DNA from: Cephalopachus bancanus | Taxonomy: Eukaryota; Chordata; Mammalia; Primates; Tarsiidae | Direction of reading: 5' to 3' | Length of the DNA stretch: 64,000 nucleotides | NCBI GenBank assembly: GCA_027257055.1 | Contig: JAPVLO010000138.1 | Location: 248,001-312,000, forward strand | Shown here: piece after piece, positions 27,878-39,242 of the stretch | Position numbering within the stretch: position 1 is the first letter of the stretch | Layout: every line of letters starts with the position of its first letter | Position numbers and translations under genes: made by a program | The notes under the pieces: model-generated | What the model was told of the DNA's origin: nothing | Seen by the model: only the letters and a program-made list of their open reading frames with translations | The model's database searches: none

Positions 27878-28266
27878 TTGAGATCTGACAATTAAGTTTG
27901 CAAACTTGCTACCATTGGCTTATGTTGGTAGCACTGTACAAATAACTATATTAGACCACCCTCCATATCACCTGATCCAACCCACAGTGGTTTTTTTCTT
28001 TAACTAAAGATAAAGGAAAATATTGAAAGGAAGACATTTGATGACATTCAGGACATCAAGGGCAATAAGACGTCAGCTCTGATGGCCTGCCCGGAAAAAG
28101 AGTTCCAAAATTACAAAATTGCTTTATGGGTAGACTAGGACTGGCGTCAGTGCATAGCATCCCGAAGGGAGGAGGGACTTCGCAGGTGAGGAGAGTGATA
28201 TTCAGCAACGGAGTGTAGGTAACACCTTATCTAGGATGAGTTCTTGAACTTAAGTGTCTGACCAGC
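27878..28266 (+). mobile_element. Internally deleted mariner (MITE-like)
   Basis: It starts with the terminal repeat 'gagatctgacaattaagttt', keeps about 60 bases of 5' end, then jumps to the transposase C-terminal region ('gaaaggaagacatttgatga', 'gacattcaggacatcaag'). It ends near an inverted terminal repeat, 'gagttcttgaacttaagtgt'. All of the N-terminal DNA-binding and most of the catalytic region is missing, so it is non-autonomous. The right boundary is uncertain. Confidence 0.72.
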
Positions 28267-28445
28267 ACGCTCGACTACACCATCTCTGCTCAGCTAAGGA
28301 AGGTCCAGGCTCACTCACTAGGCCATTGTCTAGAGATTATCATCAGTTCATCAATTCCTTTCCACCTGAGAATCTCCCTGGCAGTTTACCCCAAGAAGCT
28401 TGTTTCCCTCCACTTTTGAATGAGTGTGGTTTCCCTCAGAATGAG

Positions 28446-28447
<2 letters not shown>

Positions 28448-28508
<61 letters not shown>
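28448..28508. repeat. (GA)n microsatellite
   Basis: About thirty GA steps. The open frames across it (alternating R/E or S/L) are artefacts. Confidence 0.97.
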
Positions 28509-28512
<4 letters not shown>

Positions 28513-29800
28513 AAGACAACAGCCAGAGTCTTTTGTAACCTAATCTTGGAAGTGACATCTGTTACTTTGGACATACATTTATACATTCTTTAGAAACAAG
28601 TTTCTAGATCTAGATCACTCAAAAAGAGTGGATTGCAAAAAGGAATAAGCTCTTGGAGAAAAGAACCTCTGCGATCATTTCGGAGGTTGCCACCACCCCC
28701 CAGCTCTCCAAAGGATGTGCCTGTCCACTGCAAAGCTTACTTTATTTCTTCTTTTTGTGTCTGTCATTCCCTTCTTAATAATCCTTGTCTTTTTTTTCCT
28801 CTTTGCCATTAATATCCTGCAAGCTTTCTATCCACATCTCCTCATTCCTCTTACATGTATGCGCGTTAGTAGGTAACTTCATTTATTGAAATTGATCGCC
28901 TTGGCCTAAGCAGAGCATGGTATTATGAGACACCATGGCTGTCTCATGGTTGGACTTAAAATGAATTAAGGAAATTATTGAGTCAAATTTGCCTGTGACA
29001 TTATATTATTCCCCAAACTCACACAAAGTCAATGCCTGCAGAGAGGTAAAAGAAAGGTGACAATGTTTAACAGGGCGTTTATGGAGATGGTCAAGAACAA
29101 GGAGGGGTCAGAGAATAGAAAGCGATGGCGTGCACGTCAAATCTGGATCACCAAATGCAGCAAGGGGACGTGTCCTCCTATGTGCTGCTGTCCTCGGCTT
29201 GTAGAATGCAGGGATGATTATTTCTCACCAACTTCCATAAGTTTTAATTTCCCTTGATGAACTAGGATTTATTGTTCTCATAAAGTTTCCTTAATAAATG
29301 CAATAAGATGGATAACTGCGCCAATTAATTAGTCAAGTACATATAAAATCCCCAGTGTTCATTTAATTTGATCTTCAGAAAAGAATCAAAATCCTGGTAT
29401 GTAAAGAGGTATGATGTGTAGCAACTGTGTTTTACTTCAAAATTTTATTTTTTAAAAAGGCAAGTGTGTAGTTTATCATGCTCTGTAATCGATGTAGATG
29501 AATGATATATTTTAAATATATGACATGTTTAAAAGAATAGTCCTTAGAACAGATATAGGCCAGGGAGCTAACAATTATCTTTGTATAATTAGTAGCTACG
29601 TAAGATTCCTTCTGAAACTCCTTGCTGTTTTTTTAAAAAAACATAATCTAATCAGAGTTTTTCTTTATTTACATTTCAATTTATTTTAAACTTTTTAATG
29701 GCTCATACCTTCCTTTTGAGTCACCAACAGTAAGCAACTCATATTAACAATTCATATCACTGATAATAGTATTATAATGTATTACATTAAATACAACGTA
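28509..29800. other. Intergenic, nothing recognised
   Basis: No gene. Mixed composition, with a short GC-richer patch at about 28670-28730. Confidence 0.4.
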
Positions 29801-29802
29801 GC

Positions 29803-30020
29803 AAACATTTATGTAGCATTTACTGTGTATCAGCAAATTTCCTCAGTGCTCTATTAATATTAATAAATTTAATACTCCGGACAATGTTATGGCAAAAATC
29901 CTGTGACATTCCTCACTTTTCAGATGAGAAAATACAAATCAGTTACATTATTTTCCCAAAGCTGGGATTGTGAACCTACACAGTTTGGTTCCAGATTTGT
30001 GTTCTAGGTAGACAGTGTTT
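29803..30020 (+). mobile_element. MIR SINE
   Basis: 'catttatgtagcatttactg', 'cctcagtgctctattaat', 'cttttcagatgagaaaata' and 'ccaaagctgggattgtgaac' give the full MIR order, sense strand. Confidence 0.78.
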
Positions 30021-30067
30021 TAATTATAGTCATAGGGACCGATGTAAACCAACAGCTCTTATTATAA

Positions 30068-30155
30068 GCACCATAAGGGGAGGGGCTTCATCTCGTTTAC
30101 ACTCCACTATACATCCAAATACTTGTTTTTTAAATAAATGAGTAAATGAATGCAT
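30068..30155 (+). mobile_element. L2 LINE 3' terminus
   Basis: 'aggggaggggcttcatctcg' through 'aataaatgagtaaatgaatg' matches the L2 tail that ends in short GAATGAAT-like repeats. Confidence 0.6.
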
Positions 30156-32105
30156 CGGTGTGCCCTATGACTAGCTGGTGTACAAATCATCACTGAATTC
30201 AGAATGCCTAAACTTGATGATAACCCAATTTGTTCGAATAATGATCATCAGAGTCATTGGCTTGTTAATTTTTGGAGGTGTTTATTTTGAACTGTGGTTC
30301 AAAGTCTGTGGTCTCTGGAAGGCTACTATAAGCAGAATCACCAAATCCATCTTATGAAACACAATAGAGAGTAATAAGATCAACAGAGAGTAATAACAAG
30401 AGGCAGCTATTTTTTCTTTAACCACACAAAACTCAGTCTAACTCTGTTTTCACAATGTCTCATAAACTCAATTTTTCAGATTAAATAAAATTTTACTTGT
30501 AAGATGATATATTTATTGACAACTTATAATGAATCATAGTTAAAAAAAAAAAAAAAAAGACATTGCATTGTTTATAAAGAAGAGTAGAGAAGAGTGGCCC
30601 GGCCCAACAAATCAACTTTATGATATACTAAATGGTACAATTAGGATAGCAAAATTTAATTTTCAAGATATGAAGTAGTTCTTTGCTGGGAAATTCTAAT
30701 GCTTCTTCCTCAACATTTAAACAAAAGTCTTTTGGAATTCAATTATTTGGTAAACACAGCACTCATCTGTCTCGTTTGCTCAATAGTGGATAACTACTCC
30801 TATATGTCATGTTGACATTACAGGAAAAACGTCAGTTCAGCAAACCCATTTTTTTTCCTTGTTGTTTGGGGGTGTCACAAGAGATCATTGTCCCGTAGTC
30901 ATCACAAAGAGAAGGTACTTGCAGCTGGCATGTGACGAGAGCCCAGTGAGATATACAGAGGTGGGGGAGTAGAAAGGTACCCCAAAGAGGCTTAAAATGA
31001 AAACATATGCCAAAAGTTTAATAAGTGTGAAGGTGTTATCAAAAATGAAAAAGTAAAGATGCATGTGAAGTGGGGAAAATTGAAAGAATTTGTGGAGGAG
31101 ATGGCAAGTTTGATTTTCATCCCAGACTGAAAGCACCAGACTGCCATGGATCAGGCGAAAAGGTATAACTGTTGGATGTGACTTACTACAGGGTTGATGT
31201 TAGATATCAGAGAGAGAAGATGGGTGTATTTTTGTTGGCCTCAGAAAGGACGAATTTGATCTTCATGTGCAAGACAACAGAGAAACATTGCAGATTCTTT
31301 AAAAACTAAAGTAGCATTTAAAGAGATTAGTCTGGAAGGGTAATAAATGATTGCTCGTGGGCAGCAGATTTCTGAGATGCAGAAACTATCAACACAGGGA
31401 GATGCTTTAGCCTTTCATTGCTACCATAAGGAAGGCTTGAAGTTCCAGAAATCATAAAGAAAGAAGTGTGATTATATTTCCAGGAAACTTGACATGGCAA
31501 AACAGGTGTTAAATTATGGGGTATATATGGTAGATATGAGACATTTTCCACTAGATTCATAGGACTTCGTAAATTAGTTGTATGACTTCATTTTTTAACT
31601 GAATAATTTGAGGAAGAATGATAGGATGTTTGTTCATTTTTCTTGTTTCACTGCCTATCTTTTTGCTGATGATGCCGGATTTTAAGCCGGAGTTCTAGCT
31701 GGGAAAATTGTAAAAGCTTTTCATGGATAACTCACTGCTTTCAGTCTTGAACTTACACTTTTCTCTAAAATTTTCTCTCCTCACAGGATAGAGTTTCCCT
31801 CCATCCTATCCTCTTTTCTGCATACACCATGATTTAATTTATTCCCTCATTTCTCTCAGACACGAGTATCTCCACCCCACAAGGCTCTATCTGTTGTTGC
31901 TTTCCTTTTCTGGATGCTCACCCTTTCTGAGCTAGACTTACACAGTTTCTCCTGACTCCAGTGCCATCTCTCATTGCTGTAAAGTGCCTTTCTGCATCAC
32001 AGATCTGATCAGATCAGGCCCTAGCTTACAAAATTCGTCACCCTATTGTCCACAGCGTGATTCCCAATTGCCTGGGGACACAAATAATCTTTTTCATAGT
32101 TCATA
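30156..32105. other. Intergenic; possible ancient LINE remnants
   Basis: No gene. An A-run lies at 30541-30558. Parts of 31190-31330 ('aaagagattagtctgg') look L2-like but are too diverged to name firmly. Confidence 0.35.
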
Positions 32106-32830
32106 CATTGAGCAAATATATGAACTGAGAATCTAAAATGTGTCAAGTACTGACTCGGAGGGCTCAGAGACAGCCAAGGCTGATGTGGGCTGACTCCCTC
32201 CATGGAACATAGCTCTGTTGGGAAGGCTGACACTCATCAAACAAGGATGTTTTACAAAAATGTAAAACTGTGGTTGTGAAAGTGTTGCCAGGCAGTTGGT
32301 GAACTTGTATAGCAGGGATTTTTATCCAGGCAGGGAGGTCAGAGAAGACTTTCAAGGAAGTCTTATAAACTAAAATATGGAGGATAATTTGGCGAAAGAC
32401 GAGAAGAGCAAAACTCACTGAGTAGAGCCCTCGTGGGAAGGAAGGACTTTGGCAAAGTCCCATTGCATTCATAAATATGTTGGCTAAGAGGGGCTTACAC
32501 ATTTTAAATTAGTCTGCACCAGGGAGAGTTTGGGGCAGGATGTCACAAGGTAAGTTTCAAGAGAGGGAGTAGAACTCATTGTTCTTTGTCCACCCGCATT
32601 TGATTCTACAACATTGGGCAATTGGTGAGAAGTTTTATGTAGTAGGATGGCATGATCAGAATGCATTTAAAGAAGAAAAAAAAGGTGGCGTCAGGAGGCG
32701 ATGACTCTGGGCAGACTACAGAAGCCAATGGGCACTGGCTAGGACAGTTGTGATGGCAATCACTATCTTGAAGATATAAGAAAAGAGAAATTACTCGAAT
32801 GACTAAAGTCTAGAACTTGACTATAGTACG
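32106..32830 (+). mobile_element. L2 LINE, long 3' fragment
   Basis: The L2 3' region order is preserved: 'gtcaagtactgactcgg', 'aggcagggaggtcagagaag', 'ggatggcatgatcagaatgc' and 'aggacagttgtgatggc'. The 112- and 60-residue antisense frames across it are chance. Confidence 0.6.
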
Positions 32831-33053
32831 AATGAAGGAAAAATAGGGATAAAAATAGAAATAAGACTAAAAGGGGGGAGCGGCAATAAGGGAGATCACA
32901 GAATCTGTGGCAGAAAGAAATCTATTATTGTTCTGGGAATCTAGAATCTCCATTGGGTAGAACCATGATGCTGAATCAGATCTCTTCAAGCTTTGTCATA
33001 CAGCTTAAGAAGCTATGTGATCCCATTATTTCAGGAGGAAAAAAAAAATGGCA

Positions 33054-33166
33054 ACTGGATCTTGCTGTGTTGCCCAGGTTGGACTCAAATTCCTAGGTGC
33101 AAGTGACCCTCCCACATCAGCATCCCACGTAGCTGAGACTACCGGTACATACCATTGTGCAACATG
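33054..33166 (-). mobile_element. Alu monomer fragment, antisense
   Basis: 'tgttgcccaggttggactca', 'tgaccctcccacatcagcat' and 'cgtagctgagactaccgg' are the reverse complement of an old Alu arm. No TSD was seen. Confidence 0.75.
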
Positions 33167-35000
33167 AAAGGTTGAGAAAGCATTGCTTATACAGATAGAT
33201 TGGAATTCAAATCATAGTTGAATTGTTTGTCTGAGTGACTTGGTATAAGTTACTTAATTTCTGTGGATTCCAGTTAAAGCAATTTATATATTAGTTCTTT
33301 TAAATCTCCTGATTCTCATTAGTCAAGCATGTTTCCTGTCCTTCTGGGAGTTTGTACCTCTTACCTGAGAGCAGCTTTGTGGGATGCCGGTGGCTCTCTG
33401 AGTCCTACCAGGTAAAATCTGGGCACTGGGAAGCCCCTGTCTCCCACCCAGTCATGACTCACCTGTGAGAGACAGCCAGCCAGTGGCATTGCTGTAATAA
33501 TAGCTGTGGTGGCCTTTGGTCTCGCAATGAGTGATATGCCAGCCCATGATCAGAGAAGTGCTTAAAGCAGATATGGGGCATAAAGCATCCTAAGCAAGGT
33601 ATGGTTATTAGTTTAAGTTTTACAGATGGTTAAGTTTCACCCAGAAGTTCTTAGCCATTTCATAATAAAAAGAGGTAACACATTTTGACAATATATATCA
33701 ACCACGAAAGCCAGCAAAACACACACACGCATTTTGTAATTGTTTTTAAAAAGTCAATAGAGCTAAGAGTATCCAGTTATACAAATTCAGCTTGAGGTCT
33801 ACAGCTAAGTAGGACATACATTTACATATATATGTTAAGAACACTGACTGGCAAGTGTGTTCCTACCCACGACTCTGAGGTTTATTGAAAGTCAGTTGTT
33901 CTTCTGCTTGCAAAATTCGATTTGGATTTTTTCAGACAAGTCTGTAAAATAAAAAGGTTAAATATTGTCTCATCACCTGTAATAACGAACCACTTAATAA
34001 TTGATAAAATGCATTGATAATGAACTATTACCCAGGTATAATGAAATAGTTATTATTTTAAACAGAGCTGTTTCAATAGTTGCACTAGTTTTGTTTTCAA
34101 AATTCATAAAACATTCTCACCCAAGTCAGCTTGAATACTATTCTTCCCTGGATAAAAATTTAATCAGAACCTGACAATTATGCACATGGCAAATTTTTAA
34201 GCTGGGTTAGAGTGTCCCCAGCAGGTGGTTTACTTATGATTAATGATTTACAATTCTTGAATATTCAGATTCGTAAATGTGCTGGAGATTCTTAATTGCC
34301 AGACTCCTTTCCACCCCCAGCTTGCCTCATGGCAGCTTGCCTTCATTTAAACACGTTTTTTATTGATCACGATTAAAAATGAGTGCCCAAAGCATGAGGT
34401 CGCTTCGTGCATTGACTGTGATGGACAAATACCCCCATATGAGTTTCTCTTCTGTGTTAACACAAATAAAAATAACTTCTAGTTTTCTAGTAGCTTGCTT
34501 GGTATATTCAGCTTTTCAAAAGACAGTGACTAGTGGTTTCTGGCTCTCTTCCATCATAGTTTGTTACGAGTTACATCTTGAAGTACAGTCAAATATCTGT
34601 CTTGTTAGAATCTATAAGATGCTTCTATTTTAAAGTTATAACTCATCAGGACATTAGTTCAATTTTTAAAATATTTGCCAAAGCTAAGAAGATATAGAAA
34701 AGTTATAAAGAGGGTTACAGATTTTAAATAATTGTTTTATTGATTTTAGAAAAGATAAAATAAAGCAGTGTCTTGACTTCCATTTGGAAGTACACGAAGT
34801 CTTCTTTTGGTTGATAAAAGACTTGAGAATCAGTAGGAAAACTCAGTAAGGGAAAATAGCACTATTCTTAGAAGACCTTGACATCTATTAATTATCATCT
34901 GGGAAAAGTCACTTAAACATCTCTCAGTTTTTGTTCACTAATCTGTACATTGCAGCTAAAAATAGCTGTCCTAATTATATCCAAGACTTTAGGAGACTAA
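33167..35000. other. Intergenic, nothing recognised
   Basis: No gene. The segment at about 33340-33560 is GC-richer than its surroundings with no family I recognise. Confidence 0.4.
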
Positions 35001-35004
35001 GATG

Positions 35005-35115
35005 ACTCTATTTCCTGCTAAATTGTGAGCGTCATGTGGGTATAGACCAACCTGCCTTAGTTCGCTGGCAGAAAATAGGCACTTAAGTGTTTGTTAATGA
35101 TTTAATGACTCAAAT
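35005..35115 (+). mobile_element. L2 LINE 3' terminus
   Basis: 'aattgtgagcgtcatgtggg', 'aataggcacttaagtgtttg' and 'ttaatgac' follow the L2 tail. Confidence 0.6.
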
Positions 35116-35329
35116 GAGAACATGAATATAAAAACAAATATATATCATAAAGCATTTTTTTGACTAAAGTAGAAAATTTAAGTTGACTCAGGGAAAACTT
35201 TTGCTATGTTTTAGAACAACCATGATCAGTTGTCACTCACAAAAACTCTTAGAAAACTAATAACCTGGTAACAAGTTTTTGTTTTGTTTTTCATATTGAA
35301 GAAGGAATATTCAAATGTATGGTGCTTAT

Positions 35330-35790
35330 CTAGCACATTGAACATATATTTATTGAGTTATTGAATAAAATGGACATAGATTCTGTCCTCATGGATTTAT
35401 GTCTAGCTAGAGGTATAAAGGGGAAAAAAAACAGTGCTACATAAATAGTTTTATAATCAGAATTGTGATCAATGCTGCGTGTGATGGAAGCTTAACAGGA
35501 GAACCTAACGACACCATTTACAATATGGCAGACAATGTCCCAGGAATTTTATACATATTTGTTCAAAAAACATTTATAGAATGCATACTTTGTACCACTC
35601 TTTGTAACATTAGGAGTAGAAGAGAAATAAAGATAGACACACCAACAGAGAGCCACCGTACCTATGTGGTCACTCCACTCTACAGATGAAATAGAAGCTT
35701 GAAAAAGTTAGGGTTCTTTTCTAAAACCATACAGATAGTAAATTCATTGGGACTCCAACTAGGTGTTTCACTCCACTATGCTGATTCCTC
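35330..35790 (+). mobile_element. L2/MIR-type remnants
   Basis: 'tatttattgagttattgaat' with 'gattctgtcctcatggattt' (about 35345-35410) is L2-like. 'actctacagatgaaatagaa' with 'accatacagatagtaaat' (35675-35740) is MIR-like. Boundaries are approximate. Confidence 0.5.
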
Positions 35791-35849
35791 TAGTTCATTT
35801 CGACACTGAAGTTGGACATTCTCGTTTAAGGACTGTTCAGGTGTGTTGT

Positions 35850-36045
35850 TGTTGCTGCTGTTGTTATTGTTGTTGTTTGAGGCAGGATCTCACTCTGTTG
35901 TCCAGCCTGGAGTGGAGTGGCGCGATCATAGCTCATCACAGCCTCAAAATCCTGATCTCAAATGATCCTCTTGCTTTAGCCTTCTGAGTAGCTGAGACTA
36001 CAGGCATATATCATTGCATCCAGCTAATTTTATTTTATTTTTTAT
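35850..36045 (-). mobile_element. Alu fragment, antisense
   Basis: A (TTG)n tail, then 'ctcactctgttgtccagcct' through 'gagactacaggcatatatca'. This is the reverse complement of one Alu arm plus linker. Old and diverged. Confidence 0.8.
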
Positions 36046-36130
36046 AGGACTCTTCTATTTCGGGGATTCGATATAGACAGTGTAAATGACACATGTCAGC
36101 ACAAGAGTATTATCCAATTCTGGTGTTGTA

Positions 36131-36212
36131 TTGTCCAAATGGCATAATGTCTACTTCTTATCATTATAAGGAAGCATCATGACAGAAAATAGACATTATG
36201 CCATTTGGACAA
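36131..36212. repeat. Perfect 22-bp inverted repeat
   Basis: The arms at 36131-36152 and 36191-36212 are exact reverse complements (core gtccaaatggcataatgtct). A 38-base loop lies between them, and imperfect complementarity continues inward. It sits at the 5' edge of the L1 copy beginning near 36185. Confidence 0.95.
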
Positions 36213-36590
36213 CATATACACTAGCAAGTACCATGCAGCCATAAAAAAGAACATCATCATGTCTTTTGTAACAACGTATATGCAGCTGGTGACCATCCTT
36301 TTGAGCAGATACTCATTGAAACTGGAAACTGAATATTGTATGTTCTCACTTATAAGGGAACTAAACACTGAATACACACAGGCATAAGGACAGGAACAGC
36401 AGACACTGGGATTCCTACAGTTGGGAAAGAGAAAGAGGGTAAGGGTTGAAAAAAATACCCATGGAGTACGATGCCCACCACCCAGCTGGCAGGTTCAGTA
36501 GAAGCCCAAACCTCACCGTCATGCCATATATCTTTGTCACAAACTTGCAGGGGTACCACTTAAATCTAAAATAATTAATTAATTAGTTAA
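36185..36590 (+). mobile_element. L1P-like LINE 3' end
   Basis: ORF2 end and 3' UTR: 'catgcagccataaaaaagaa', 'tatgttctcacttataaggg', 'cagacactgggattcc' and 'gtcacaaacttgcagggg', then an aattaatta-rich tail. The wording follows primate L1P and late L1M 3' UTRs. 5'-truncated. Confidence 0.8.
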
Positions 36591-37440
36591 TGGTGCCTCC
36601 CAGGAGTACATATTATGTATTTGTATGGTTAAATGTGGCATCTGCCCGAGTGATTGTCAGGTCTACTGTTGATTGAAACAGGTCATAGATTTGTCATCTC
36701 TACTAAGTCTTCTGTATTCAAGTTCCAAGTTACATTGCCGATCAAACATTTTCCCTCGAATTCTTATCACTGCTTACTTCTGTAAATATTTCAAGGATGT
36801 CCTGTCCTGTTCTATTCAGTTACCCCAATGTAGCTAATGGATGTTTAATCTGCTTCTGTTTTATGCTTCTGTCTTTTAGTATTAGCACAGTGCGTTAGTA
36901 TAGGAGTATCAATACACATATATTGAAACGAATTGATCGAATTCATAGAAATTATAATTATCAGTCTCTGCCAGTATGTAGAGAAGGAATTATATTATAA
37001 AATACTCTCACACTTTGACTTAAACATCTGTAATATAGTTATTCATTTTGAAAGAAGTTATTGGTTCAACACTTTCAGCAATGTTAGAATATCATTTGGT
37101 GCATGCTATAGGGGAGATTTACTGTTTAATTATTTTGATTATAAGTATTTGCATGGTCATAATCTTTCTGTTGCTGTTTCTAACCCAATTTGCCTTTCTT
37201 ATGTGCTTATCATCATGTTAGTAGCATGTTTTGGTTCTTTTTTTTAAATTTGCAACAATACTCTTCAATAAATACTATACCCTAATTCAGGCTTAAATCA
37301 AACTAGCAGTATTTCTTGGCTAATTTTATACGACAGACTAAAGAAGAGTCTTAATTTTCATAAGTGATTTTGTAGTTTGATGCCCCCCCCTTTTATTTCC
37401 AAGCTAATATTGCTACTGGGACTATCTGAATGCAAGTGGT
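36591..37440. other. AT-rich intergenic
   Basis: No gene. A 104-residue frame at 36933-37247 lacks any domain. Confidence 0.4.
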
Positions 37441-37456
37441 AAATCTGTTCTGTCAT

Positions 37457-37742
37457 GCAACTTGGATGGATTTGGAGTCAATCATACTCAGCGATTTATC
37501 ACAGAAACAAAGAACAGAGTTCCATATGTTCTCACTCATAAGCCAACCTTGAACAATTATAATGCTATAAGAAAGCAATTGGCAGTAGTGGGAAATTGTC
37601 GGGGAGGGGAGTTGGATTGGCATTTGAGGGAAACTGCCAGGTGATGGAGGGGCATACCTCATCAACAAGGGCACTTGCATAATCATTGTTTATATATCTA
37701 ACCTGAATTGTATCTCACATCTTTATAATAAAATTTTTTAAA
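37457..37742 (+). mobile_element. Lineage-specific L1 3' end, 5'-truncated
   Basis: The end of ORF2 ('tatgttctcactcataagcc') leads into a G-rich 3' UTR ('ggggaggggag', 'cctcatcaacaagggcactt') with terminal 'ataataaaa' and an A-rich tail. A 16-bp TSD, aaatctgttctgtcat / aaatctattctatcat (two mismatches), lies at 37441-37456 and 37743-37758. The same 3' UTR type recurs at 37782 (antisense) and 60014. Confidence 0.88.
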
Positions 37743-37781
37743 AAATCTATTCTATCATTAGCACACATTTTCCTTAAATGT

Positions 37782-38001
37782 TTATTTAATTTTAAATATG
37801 TGCAGTACAATTGAGGGTTAGTTATCCAAATGTTCATTATGCAGGTACCCTTGTTGATGAGGCATACCCCCCAACCCTCATCAGTTTCCCACTACTGCCA
37901 GTTCCACCCTCACCTTCCCCTGTCAGTTTTCCACTCCTTCCAATCCCTTTCTTATAGTATTACGATAGTTGCTCAAGGTCTACTTATGAGTGAGAACATG
38001 C
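37782..38001 (-). mobile_element. Lineage-specific L1 3' end, antisense
   Basis: The reverse complement carries the same 3' UTR as the copy at 37457: 'acccttgttgatgaggcata', the C-rich polypurine-complement tract, then 'ttatgagtgagaacatgca', where it is truncated. It lies tail to tail with the neighbouring copy, about 40 bases apart. Confidence 0.85.
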
Positions 38002-38592
38002 ACTAATCACTTCTATAATTTGCGAACAACATAATTGATGTTTTCCAGTTTTTATCATTAGCAATTTGTTATAACAATTCTTCATTTTCATATTAAAGTT
38101 GTTAGAATACCAGATAAGTATGGAAAGTTCTACCTTAAATGTATTGATCCTCTGATTGTTTCTGACTACACTGAAACAGGCTCACTTATTTTTTCAACAT
38201 GAGAATAAAATGTTATCTTCACTCTCCCTTAATTGCTATCTGCTTAATTTTCCTCTACTGCAGGGAGCCAGCTAGTTACAAGTTTAACTTCTATTAGATG
38301 TTCCATCATTTGTTCTTTACTGATGTATTTTAATGCATTGTCCTTTTGTGATTTATGATTAATGTTGTCTTATATTTATTACTACCAAACTACATTTGTT
38401 TTCCTTTATGACTTTTTAAATACGCACTTTTGTGTGCATAAAATATCATATGCTCTACATGAGCAGTGGGTAAGAAGAGCTATTCGTATTCATGTTATGA
38501 TGTGTTTGTGCTATTATTTTTGTGACTTTCTCACAATGGGTTATCCAACTGGGAGAAAGAAGGAAGCAGAAAGGGTCTTCTAAATTAATTCT

Positions 38593-38595
<3 letters not shown>
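38002..38595. other. AT-rich intergenic
   Basis: No gene or named repeat. Confidence 0.4.
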
Positions 38596-38647
<52 letters not shown>

Positions 38648-38668
38648 AGGAGAGAGAGAGAGAGAGAA
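38596..38668. repeat. (TG)n followed by (GA)n microsatellite
   Basis: TG steps at 38596-38644, then GA-rich steps at 38649-38668. Confidence 0.96.
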
Positions 38669-38926
38669 GCCCAAAGAGCTAGAGAAAGAGAAAAAACAAA
38701 ATAAAGCAGAGAAATACATTTTCATTAGTTTTACTTTTTAAATTAGACTTATAAAGCTTACAAGCCTTTAAAAGTAAATGTAATTTTTCATCTATATTTT
38801 CACCTCAGAGTCTAACATTATACATGTTCATGGCAAATGTTTCTTGAATACAGATTAATTGAATTTATAAATCCCTAGCATATATTAGAAGAGTGGAACC
38901 GTAATGTGTTTTCTAATTAATATAGG

Positions 38927-39200
38927 AATGCAGGCTGTGTGTGATGGTTCATGCCTATAATCCCAGCACTTTGAGAGACAAAGAAGAGAGAATCACTTGA
39001 ATTCAGAAGTTCGAGACCAGCCTGGGCAACAAAGCGAGACTTTGTCTTCACAAGAAAAAAAGAAAAGAAAAGAAAAAATAAAGATAGAAAAATAGCTGAG
39101 TGTAGTGCCATGCACCTGTAATCCCAGGTAGTTGGGAGACTGTGGCAGGAGGATTGCTTGAACCCAGAGTTAGAGACTGTAATGAGACCCTTGATTCAAG
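38927..39200 (+). mobile_element. Alu dimer, old and 3'-eroded
   Basis: The left arm runs 'ggctgtgtgtgatggttcat' to 'gactttgtcttc', followed by an A/G-rich linker and an abbreviated right arm ending near 'gagacccttgattcaag'. It is followed by a (TATG)n patch (39200-39240) that abuts the mariner. Confidence 0.82.
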
Positions 39201-39242
39201 TATATGTATATGTATATATATGTATATGCATATGTATGTGTA

